Below, in pieces: positions 44,244-56,300 of a stretch of 64,000 bases of DNA. Within the stretch, counting starts at the first letter, position 1, and every line of letters starts with the position of its first letter. The position numbers were made by a program, and so were the translations under genes. The stretch lies in contig OZ020258.1 of NCBI GenBank assembly GCA_963971285.1, positions 4,340,001-4,404,000 on the forward strand, written 5' to 3'. Source of the stretch: Astropecten irregularis (Eukaryota > Echinodermata > Asteroidea > Paxillosida > Astropectinidae). The notes beneath the pieces were generated by a model that made no database searches, had not been told where the DNA came from, and saw only the letters and a list, made by a program, of their open reading frames with translations.

Positions 44244-46085
44244 ATGTTTGGTGGTAATAAGAAGAAGAAAACTGGAGCAGATGGAGCAAAACCGTCAGTA
44301 AGTTGACATGTTATAAAACAATTCACAAACCGGCCGTCTGCCGCGTTGTACTGTGTACTGACTGCATGCAGTGCAGGCGGAAGGTGTGGCATTGCTGGTG
44401 TAGGCCTACTACTAGTACTACCATGAGTACTACTAGTAGTACTAGTCTAGTAGTACTAGTACTAGGCCTAGTACTACCCCCCTATAGGCCCTACTCAGTA
44501 CTTGTATTTGTAAGTTGTACTTGCTTGTATAATGCATTGAAATGTACACAGGCAGATCCAGTTACTGGAGTGGAGCTGGAGCCCGGCATATCAGCGCGGA
44601 CATCCGGGTTTTTTCATTCTCATATAACTTGACAACCGATGAAAACTAACGTGTAGATTGCGCCAGCTACGTACAAATCACGCACAAACTGCCCGTCGTC
44701 AAGAATTGTTTTCTGAATATTTTTGTCAAGAAGCAAAAAATCGTGGTCTACACAACCTTCATCGTCAAGTCATAGTTTTTCCTCAGACAATAGGCCTAAT
44801 CCTTCTTTGATGTACCGTATTACGTATACTAAGATTAAACAATTCTGGCAGCTTTTTGTCTTAAAAACCATACAACTTAATGCTTTGTTTTCATCGGCTT
44901 CAAGGTTGGCGTGTTGGAATGACGTCACTCCGAGCTGTTACTCAGTCTACTCTTACAGTCTTACAATTACATGTAGTTACAAAAATTTGCAGAATACCCC
45001 GCCGCGCGCACCATTTGCCACTCCCTCATTCACGTTGAATTTGAAGTTTGAACCGGCATGATAAGTCTACCCTGCCCCTCCTGGTTAGTCTGGTACCCAT
45101 CTTACTACACTACAGTTCACCTAAATACCACTTTCACATCTGTCAGGTCTGGGTACGAGACTAACAAGATTGTCATTGGCATTGAATCCGTGTACAATGT
45201 CACTCTTGTGACCAGTGCACACAGGGTTTTTCAGTGGCAGAGTTTTCTGCAATTACTCCAAAATCGGTAATGAGGAACTGACAATTAACAAAGTGATGTC
45301 CACTTAATAGGTACTGTGCGTGTGTCATGTACTCAGTACTGGAATTTCCATTTTGACAATCATGACAATTTAAATGTCAATGAATGAAATGATTGAAATG
45401 AAATGAAATTAAATGATTAGGGTTAGGGTTAGGGTTTGGCCTTATTATCCAAATATCTCATTGAAAAGTGAAAAAGGGAAAAATTGACTGGAGCGGAATT
45501 TGATAATTCTGTTCTAAAGTAAGTTGTAGTAGAGCAGTCAGCTAAACAACCTGTGTACCATTTGTTTACTTGACGTCCCTACTTTTATTCTTACCTAGAA
45601 TTCAGGTCTGTTTGACTTGTCTCAACTGAGTGGCCTGGCTGGTATTCCACAAGCTGATATGGATGAGGATGATTCTGCCTTAGAGGCGGAGCTTGCAGCA
45701 TTGATCGCTGATGACGGATCTGCTGTACGGTCTAAATCCGCCCCCAGGAAAAAAGGTAAATTGACTGGATAGGAGGTTACCAATGATGTCCCTGATAAAC
45801 TCTTGTCTCTCTGGAAAGTACGCTGTCAATTTACAAGTTCGGTTGTTAAAATGCTTAGTGTTTGGAGGACGTGACGTTTCGATCCTAGCAGGATCTTTCG
45901 CAAAGGTTAACACTTGGCCTGGGCTTTGCCTGAAGTCTTAGGCTTCTATAATCCCTAGACTTGAACTACATGTATCAACTTCAAGCCCCTGCTTTTGTCC
46001 TGGACAAAAGGAGGAGGGGGAGTCACAACCCTGAATTATTTACATGTAGGCCTAGTTGATTTGTGGGAGAAAAATATTCTTGGAG

Positions 46086-46116
<31 letters not shown>

Positions 46117-47323
46117 AGGACAAAATCCTGGGTGCGCCTGTGGTCCTGGATCATAGGTGCCACTAACTGATTGACAGATTACTTTAAGTCCACATTGATC
46201 GTGGAGAGTATCCAGAAGCCAAGCTTTTAAAAATTATTTTGAACAACTCTATTGTTTTGAAGTTCAGGATTGACAAGGAGGATTTTAAGCCCAAAGTTCT
46301 GGACCTGGCCAGGCTTGTCAGTGGCTGGGCTGGGCCCAACTAGTATTAAAGTTTCACCCCCTAAAATTCAGACAGCATTTCATTTGCTAAAAACTAATGC
46401 TTATTGTACATGCTTGTTGATTTGATCTGGTAGTGCCATTGTCCCAGATGGATCATCTAGCTGCTGAAGCCATGAAGAGCATGGAGGAAGAAGAGTTGAC
46501 TGATGAGGATCTTAATGACCCATCTTTCTTGGTAAGTGTGACACACTGCAAGGCAATCTATGTACTAAGATCTTAGATTTCATTAGTAGGGTCCTGTTAC
46601 TAAAAACTGTTCTGTAGCAGAGTCACTAAACCCTGTGGCAGTCAACAAATTTTTGGGGACTACAGTACAAATGTTGCAACAGATCTACGGATTTGATGAA
46701 ACTGTATCATAAATGCCCTCTATCATCTGATTCCTACATTTGGTACAGAATTCCCAAATCTGTTAAGTAGTCTCGCTTCCAGTCCCCACGATTGTGGGGA
46801 CTATTGCCTATAGTGTCCTAAGCGGCAGCTAGAACTTTAGACCAATGCTGCACACAGTACGTGTACCGGTGCTTCCAAACCCCACAGTTGGTACTAGCTG
46901 AATGAACGTGAACATGGGCGACATATTTTTAGCCTCACCGTCAGGCCCCTTCAAATCATTAATCCCAAGTTGTTGTTTTTTTTCAGATCTACATGTAACA
47001 AAAAACAACAACAATACATTGGAGATGCGGCCTTTTTTAACCTGACCGTGAATATCTCTGAACGATTCCAAGATTTGTTGCAACACAAGAACCCACCACC
47101 TTAACTTGTGTTCGAACAAAGTCACATGCATCTGAACTTGTCCACCTGATATAGGAATCAATTCACAGGTGCTAAGTTTTGTCTACATGAGTTTGTATCC
47201 TTTGGTTTCTACTTTCAGGCGGAGCTAGCTTTGTTATCTCAAGATGATGCTGATATGGACAATCTCAGACCATCTCCTCAGCCTTCACCGCGGGCATCAC
47301 CGAAAACATCTCCTGCACCAAAG
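44244..47323 (+). CDS. CC2D1: CC2D1 exons 1-4: acidic N-terminal region
   Basis: The exons are 44244-44297, 45599-45755, 46434-46531 and 47219-47323 (residues 1-138). The segment is rich in Asp/Glu (MDEDDSALEAELAALIADD, MKSMEEEELTDEDLNDPSFL), then Ser/Pro rich (PSPQPSPRASPKTSPAPK). Both kinds of sequence occur at the N-terminus of CC2D1 proteins, and no folded domain is evident. Intron 1 is 1.3 kb and holds tandem ACTAGT sequence and TTAGGG repeats. Confidence 0.9.
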
Positions 47324-50300
47324 GTGGGTCAAAGAAAGACACTTAATTGATGGGACACAGGCTTCATCCCACCAAACAGGTTAAATACCACAATCATTTT
47401 TAAAAATTTAGTTTACCACTAGGATAAGATGGAACACGGCTTTGCAACCGTGTGTGATATTTATGTCTTGGTTGTTTGAATCAGTAATGTCACAGAATAA
47501 TGATCCACCTCACTTAATGATCCAGCAGGCAGGGTCTGGTGTGAACACAAATGTTAGGATCATTGATCCAAATCAGAACTTGTGTGAAACAAACTGGCCT
47601 TACAGGCACTAGCTCCCACTTTTCACATGGTTGAAACCAAAGAGGGATTTGGTGCCATATTCCAATTTGTTGAATTTTTTTTTTTTTTTCACAGCGTAAA
47701 TCCGAGGATGACTTGAAAACGGTTATTCAGGAAAGGATCCAGAATTATGAAATGGCTCTAAAGAATGCACAGGCTGCCAATGAGAGTTCAAAGGTTCGAC
47801 GATATGGGCGGGGCCTAAAGGTGAGCAAATCTCCACCCCCATTATGAACTGGAGAATATTGCAGATAAATCACAGTTTTGATTATCACAACCTGTCCTTG
47901 TTTTTTTTGTAGACGCTGAAAGATTTTGACAAGAAATTACAACGTGGAATGAAAATCGATGAATCGGAGATACCGCCAGTTGTAGCTACGGGAGGAGAAA
48001 AACAAACACAGCCATCAGCCCCTGAGCCAGCACCCCCTCCGCCAGATAATGAAATCGCCCAGGCACCCAGTACAAGCAATGCAGTCCCTGCGGAAATGGA
48101 CCATTCTACGAAGGGTTTAGGGGGTGAGTTTTATGAACATTTGTTAAAAGAGAAAAATTCATTGAAACATTTTGAAATCATTTCGTTGTTGTTTGTTGAA
48201 GAATGTTTCCAGAACCATTTCTTCAAACTGTTTATAGACCACTATAAGAAATTGAAGGTTTACTTTTATTTATACATGTATTGGCCTTTGAGAAAGATCC
48301 TGCTAGGATCAAAATGTCAGGACCTCCTAACTCAGCATTTGAAACATTTCAGGTCATTAGTTTGGTTAATGGGCAGTTTTAAATTTTATATTTCTGCAGC
48401 ATTTTTATGCACAGTCTAAGCATCAGACGGTTTCTCCACATGAAAATATTTTTGTTTTGAGAAGATGCAGAAAAAAAAACTAGTTTTTCCCTTTTTGTCA
48501 GTTTTTTTGTGTAAAATAGGTTTGTTCCTTTTTTAACTACTACATTGTAGATTTGACACCCTTGTCTGGGTAATGTTTATCATATGTATACTGTAAGGGT
48601 GATTCCAAATGGTGCGCCACTAAGAGCGTGCATTGCGTTAGCCAATCACAATGCGTGGAATTTGTTGACCCAATGCGCATCTGGAAAGGGTTGACAGATT
48701 CCGCATATTTTGATTGGCCGACGCATTGCAAACTCTTGGTGGCGCACTTTTTGGATTCGCTCATATTTGAAGAGGGTTTTGTTGTTTTTAAAACAACAAA
48801 ATAAATGAACGTCTGATCTGATCTTTTGTCTTTCTTCAGATTCACAGATGGCTTTGTTGAAAGAGAGACAACATGAATACAAAATGGCCGCTCTGGAGGC
48901 CAAACGGGCCGGTCAACTTCAAATAGCTGCTGACCATCTCAGAGTAGCAAAGGTCAGAATACAAATCATATCAGCCTACCTAATTACCATGGAAACTGTA
49001 GCTTGAGAAATTGTACAGGTTATACAGAAATGCAGATTCATGAGCAATAAATCAAGAAAGATACAGTAAAAGTCACCTGTGAAATTTCCAATCCCATACG
49101 GTGCCCACTTTTTGAGAAAACAGTGAAAAACGCTCACGGTGTGGGCACACAATGGTTGAATACCGCAAGCTCCTACCATTGATGTTAGCTCACCAGCAGG
49201 GCATAGTGAGCCAACTCCTTCCGACCGCCGCATAATATATCCCAATTTCCATTCCATTATAAATTCCTGTTATTATCCATGTTTTCCATTTGCAGCAATT
49301 TGACTCGGTGATCGATGCCATAGAGCAAGGAGAAGAGGTAGATCTTAGTGGAATGCCACCACCACCTTCATCCCTACAAGGTACAATGAATCATTTCAAA
49401 TACTACACATTCCATGAGGTTTCTTCTTGTGATTCCTCAAGTTTATCAAAACTTATTCCAATCTAACTAAAATCAAGAGAAATCATCATCAATCACATTC
49501 TCTGCACCCTCTTTGAGTGATCCCCCATGTCCTCGGGTAAATTTTACGGCGCTGCTTAGCGCAAATTTTTACTACCGGTAAGCATAACATTTCTGTCTTT
49601 ATAAAAACAGGGTTAACAACCCTTCCAAATTTCCATGTGTTGTGCATCGCTTGTGATTGTTCTGCGGCTGTTGTTCACTGACCATGAACATCAAATGAAA
49701 TTTTTAACGGTGGTTTGTTGTATTGGGCAAGACATTTTTATGCTGAGCAAATGTTTGTGCGTAGTAGCTCCATGAAATTGGGCCCTGTTTCTCAGGTAGC
49801 AGCATTGCTAATGCTACATATATCTTCAATGATCCTTGGGATATGGCTGCCAAACGAACAAAGATAATCGACTATTAGGGACACCGCTAACATAGGGCTG
49901 GATAGCTCAGTTAGCAGAGCACCGATACCGTATTCCGGAGATCACTGGTTCGAATCCCACTCCAGTTCACTTTTCAATGACTAGCTAAGATGAGATGAGA
50001 AGAGTCATGTTTTTGTTTTCTTCCTCAAGTTTCCTTAATTGATGTCAAACTGTTGCTCTTTGCCCTGTTTTATAAGATGCAGCCACCCTAGTCCCACCGC
50101 CCAAACAGCAGATGATGCAAGCTCCCACCATTGATGTTAGCTCACCGGCAGGGCATAGTGAGCCAACCCCTCCAGGGTCAGAGGCAGAAGCTCCGATGCC
50201 AAGCACTCCGCTAGAAGCTTTACAGCTACGACATGATAGTTACAAGACCCTACTAGACAAAGCCACGCAGGAAGGAAACGCTAGCAAATGTAGAAGACTA

Positions 50301-53300
50301 GGACGCATTGTCAAGGTAAACTTTCATTCTTAACAACTCAAATGTCCGATTGAGCTCCAATTTTCACAGGTGTGTTATTTTCATGTACATTTTAGATAAG
50401 ACAAAGTACGAGTGCTGTTCTGTGACCTTTACCAATCATGTATTTTGCCTTTAAAGAAATTTAGAGTACCTTGTTTCTGGGGAGGCTTCATTGTTGTTTG
50501 TTGGTAACATTATTGAAATGCAGAGCTATCAAGATGCCATCAAGAAGGAGAAAGCTGGTAGGCCTGTGGATTATGAAGAGCTTCCAACCCTACCTGGCTT
50601 TCCTCCAATCCCACCAAGAGGGGGCGCTCCCAAATCCCCAGGGCAGTCGTCCCCAGGTCAGCCATCCCCAGGTCAGCCTTCCCCAGGGCAGCCTGCTCCA
50701 AGGCAGCCATCCCCAGGTCAGCAATCATCCCCAGGTCAGCGCCAGGGACCTGCTGCATCACCTCAGGCAGCAGCACCAGCCAGACCTGCTCTAGCAAGGC
50801 CTCCATCAGGTATGCAGACATCTAAAGGGCTCCATGGTAGTGTAATTTTCAATATAGTTCATCTTGTTCATCTTGTACATTAATACGAAGGTCTCTTTTC
50901 AGAAAACCAATTAAAAATTACCTCAATTTGTTTGCACAAATCAAAAGGGTTACTATTGGTTTGTTAGTTAGATGACATCACAATTTTGCTCATGAATATG
51001 GAGATTCTAATTTGCGTACAAACCCAAATCTTGGGAATACACCTTGAACCAGCTGTGAAATTCAATTCAATAAAATCAGAATAGTTGTTAATTTGAATGC
51101 ATTAAAGGTAATAATAATTCCTACTACAGATCGTTTGCATGATTTTGTTGTTTATTTGTCTTTTTAGTGAAAGAAGCTCAGAACTTGAAAAATCTGAGGG
51201 TTCTTGTGCAGAGACAGAAAGAATACAAGATGATGGCACTGAAAGCCAAGAAAGAGGGCGACAGAGATGAGGCTATGAGACTGCTCAAGGTTGCCAAGGT
51301 AATCGCATAAAATTGATAATAGTAATAATAATATCAAGGATGGGTACATAGGGAGACATTCCCATAGGGACGTGCACAAACTTTACTTACCTATTTCTAA
51401 ACATCCTCCAAACCAATGAACTTGAAATTGACATATTTTCATACTGAGAGCATTCTCTGTCTTCTTTTAAAATATGGACATTAAACATTGTCTTTAAAAG
51501 GTAGCTTTTTACCTTAGAAAAACATCGAAATGACTCCCTAATTCCAGATGTCTCCCAAATGTTCACTTTCAGATGCTATTAAACCTGTCTTCCTGATACC
51601 CTATTTGTCAAATATAGATTGGCTTGGTAATTGTACATGTATAGCGTTGAAAAATGTATAGTAATAGTTTAGGGGTCGATTTCTCCAAACTCTTCGTAAC
51701 TTACTATCAATCATAGGACTTTTGATGCATTGAAGCCCTACATGTACGTGGGATAGGTCCCCTACGATGGGTTATCCTTCGTAAATCGAGTTAAGATCAA
51801 TGGCAGGGTTTCGTGAAATCAACCCTAGGTTCTAATCTGTTTGTATAACATTGATGATAATATTATGTCGGTCACCTTATCGGTGTTCATAGTAATTGGA
51901 TGACATTGATTGATAATGGCTTGATTATGGCTTGCAAAAGATATTATTTGGTTCTTATGTTTTTTTGTAGGGGTTTGATTCCATGATAACGGCCAGTGAG
52001 AACGGACTACCAGTCAACATGGATTCTGTAAGTGTCCTGAATGTCAACCGACTGATTTCATTTTACATAATATTCCTTCACATAAACCTTAAAGGTACAT
52101 GTAGTATCATACTTTGGTAAGAAACCAAAACAGAAATGTTAACATTTTTAGGCCTTACAGGCCAGGTATGAAGATGGTGATGGTATAGAAACATACCGTT
52201 AAAGTGTTTCCGCCTGAAATGGTGTATTTATCCAGAAATTAGTAAAACAACGACCGAAAATCTTTTTGATCTTTTAAAAGATCAAAAATAAAAGAGAAAA
52301 GACTTTCTCAAAAAGTGGGCACGGTATGGAACTGAAATTTACACAGATGACTGTTACTGTATCTTTCTTGATATTTTTGCCCATGAATCTGTACTTCTTT
52401 GACAAAAACTAAAGTATGATACTACCTTTAAGGGTAAGCACCATCATAAAATGGTGCTTATAGAAACATACTGTTCATGTTTTCCCGCCTGAAATGGTGT
52501 ATTTATCAAGACATTAGTAATAGAAACCACCTAAAATATTTTTTTATCTTTAAAAGATAAAAAAATAACCATGAAAAGATTAAAGAAATTCCATGGCCGG
52601 TTTACCCTGTTTTCTCAAAAAGTCTGCATTGTGATTTAATTTCTCAGAGAAAACAGCATTTGAATTCAATAACTTTAGAAATTCTAATAAAACAGAAGTT
52701 GCTTACTTCTTGAGTGTGGTTATACGTAAATTTGTGAACTTTTCTGTTTGGGTATGTTACTAATCCTGTATTGTACCTTTAACTACTGTATGTCATCAAA
52801 TCATTATCTAAACCCGATAGATACCGCCCTCGCCGCTCCGGAGCCAGGTATCTGTTGATGAGAGTGAGATAGAAGGAGACGGTGTACATACATCAACCAG
52901 TGAAGAGATATCACCAGAGATTCTTGCAGATAGTAATCAGCTGTATACACGACTGATTACTACTCTTACAAGACAAGTACAGGTATGCATATACAATCAT
53001 CCAATCTAACTACATCGACACTATGGCTAGGAACCTTCCAGAATCTGCCCAAATATTGCACCATGTACATAGTATCCATATGGCACATACTATATTGGAC
53101 CAGTGGCGGTTCTACTGTACGGGGGACTACGTGGGCTTGTTTTCATGTTTTCCTTTTTCATTTTATTCCAGATTTGTACATCAAATGAAAAACAGTACTC
53201 ACAGCTAGGAAACCTTTCAACGTCGAAAAGGTAAACATTTGTTTGTATACTGTCAATATTACACATGGTTTATCTAACATTTAATCTTGTGCCAACATCT

Positions 53301-56300
53301 GGCCACTGTACCTAAGATCAATGTCTTGTGTGTTTCTGTATTAAGCTTTCTCATCACCATTTGCAGTTAGGGGGAGTCAGGTTGGTGTAGCGGTTCTTTC
53401 CTTGCCTTTCACCTCTGTGGACCGGGTTCAAGTCCGGCTCGGTTCACAAGTGGATTGGGTTTTCAATCCCTGCCTGATTCCGTGGGTTTTACCCAGAATA
53501 CTACTCTGGGGTTTTCCTCCCACCTCTAAAACTGTATCTTCTTCTCATCATCTTTCCATAACAGGTTTCATCAGGCTTTCGAGTTACAGGGCCTTGGTCA
53601 CTTTTGAGGAATCCTTGGTGTCATTACCAGAAATAAATAATAATAATAGTTCCTACATGTTTTAAGCAGAAAATAATAAGCTTTAGCAATAATGAAAAAG
53701 ATTTGAGGCTTTGTATGGTGACAATTGGTATGTGGGTTTGGTTTGCGGTAATACAATATAAATATTCGTTTGTACTTTTGCACTTCTTTTTTCGTCGCAC
53801 TCAATACATGTAGGTCTCAATGTTTCTACTAGTCTGCTCTAGTCATCTTGTCTTAATGTTGTATCCTGATGATGACTAGAGCAGGCTAGTTGAAACGTTG
53901 AGACCTAATGAGAAGTGCGACGAAATATAAAGAAGTGCGAAAGTACGAATGATCAATGAACGTGTTACCGCAAACCGAACCCACATACATGTACTTCAAC
54001 AGTAATAATTATAATAAACAGCTTTTAAATTGCTTAGAGTTACCAAGGTACACTGTACTGTATCATGGAGGTTGGTTGCTTGTTCAAATTCCGCTCCAGT
54101 CAATTTTTCTTTGCTTACGTTTCAATTGCTTATATGATTATTTTTTTGTGGGACTTTGATAGATTTGGTGAGATGAAGAAGAGTTGCCAGCAGGATCTGG
54201 ATCTACTGGTGGTATCCCGGTCACATTCAGATCCCGTCCCAAGATTCCATTTTGAATCCAGAACGATACCATCGATCAGGTTAGTCTTGAATTCAGGCTG
54301 ACTCTTGAATTCCTTTTTTTATAGGAAAATCAAAAGTAGCACCTTTTAAACATCACTAGACATGTAAAAAAAAAGAAGTGACTGAGTTTCATAATTATTG
54401 GACCCTTTCGATCTGTCGATTAAAGTGTGCACATTGACCAATTGGAGGACGTGAAAGATTAAAGTAATAATGGTTACTGTAGTAACATTAGCCACATTTC
54501 ACAGGAGAGTTTTCTTTTTGGTAACGGTGATGAGCAAGGACTTTCTGCAGAATGCATATGACAGTGCTTTATTAGAAACAAAAATCAAGGTTAGCTTAAA
54601 AATCCTTCGCTAACGGAAAGTCTTGCTTACGGATTCCATGAAATACATGTACATGTAGATGTCACACGTAGCAGTACCCGCAAACAAAAAAATAGGCTGT
54701 AAAGGATTGCATGTAATTGGGCTCTGGGGCCGATTTCACTTAAGCTTTTTTGTGATTATCGGTAAAGCCCAAATCAATCGCTAAACGGAAAATCGATCGC
54801 GACTTTGCATAGTAATTTCTGTTTAGCGATAGATTTGGGCTTTAACGATAATTGGAAAGCGCTAGCCAAATCGGCCCCTATTACTCTAACAATGATGCAA
54901 CCATTTTGTATTCATCTGTTACATGTATATTCCACTTTGCGTTAATTTTTGTGTATCTTCTGTAGAGTCTGTCCTGATCTGACTGACACTGAAGTGGAAA
55001 TAAACATCGTCAGAGGAACTCATTATAAACTACCTTCAGGTAAGACTCTTCAATGGCATCTTTCAACTTTGTGTTGGCAAAATTTGATGGGAACCCTCAC
55101 CTTGCCAGAAGTCTGGGTAAATTACAACTTACAGCGTATAAAGATGGTGATGGTAGAAACATACCATTAGAATTGTTCGGCCTTAAATGCTGTATTTATC
55201 CAGAAAAGAGTGAAGCTATTTGACCAAAATAATTTTGATCTTTTAAAGATAAAAAATAACAGTGAAAAGATTTTTAAAAAATACTGTGGCCGTTTTTCAC
55301 TGTTTTGTCAAAAAGTGGGCTCTGCATCATGTGTATGGGACTGAAAATTTCACAGATGACTTTAACTGTATCTTTCTTGATATTTTATGATTCATGTATA
55401 TTCATAAATCTGAATTTCTTTGACAAAAAACAAAGTATGATATTACCTTTAATCTTGAATACAATCCAGTTTGATTGATGGTAATGCTTTGTTTGTCTTC
55501 TCAGGAGAAAAAGATTTGGACACATTTGTCAAGTTTGAATTTCCTTATCCAAGTGTAAGTATGAACGACTGGACATCTGTTTCCTCATACAATTTAACAT
55601 GTTAATACATCCTCAGCTACATGTTACCTTTTTCCTATACTTTTCGTTGCTGATAACAAAAGTGACCCTATGCCCTAGAAATTCTTGTACCACAGATTAA
55701 ACCTGTTATTAGATAAAAGTTGCATCCTTTTTGAGTGATATCCATGTACTGTTTCTCTGGTTGTAGCATTGGTAATGCTGCACACATTCTAGATTCTTTG
55801 GGATATTGCGGTATGTTAGTTGTTTCATGGTTTCAGACTGCCAAACGAACAAAGATAAATTACAATTTCAGACACTACCAACATGATTTGAATCCAGCTC
55901 CAGTCAATTTTTCTTTAATCACTTTTCAATGACTTAAAATTAATCCAGTCAATTTCCCTTGTGGTTATTTGATGATCATATTGATTAAAAAGCCGCATCC
56001 TGTTTGAGCGATCCTCCATGTACTGTTTCTCAGGTTGCAGCATTGCTGATGTTCAGCATAGTCTATATTTCAATTTCAATTTTTTTTTTCAATTCCAATT
56101 TCGGTTTATTAAGAACACCCAATAAAAAGTCTGAAGACTAAAAATATTAGGATTACAATAAATTGTTCTAAATGATAGTTAAAACTTTTCAATAATAAAA
56201 CATATGATCCTTGGTTCGCCATTTTCCTCCCTCCACAAAAATCAAACACTTTCGCTATCAGGCTGTGCTCCGCGCTCATATATGGGTTAATGTGGCTGGC

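Noticed and set aside
49141..49257. Short frame across the duplicated exon-9 fragment used as a separate exon
   Set aside because: I see no clear acceptor and donor pair around it; reported only as a duplication.
50471..50821. Long alternative frames on both strands over the SPGQ repeat
   Set aside because: These are shadows of the low-complexity coding repeat in CC2D1 exon 10; only the SPGQ frame matches the splice phases.
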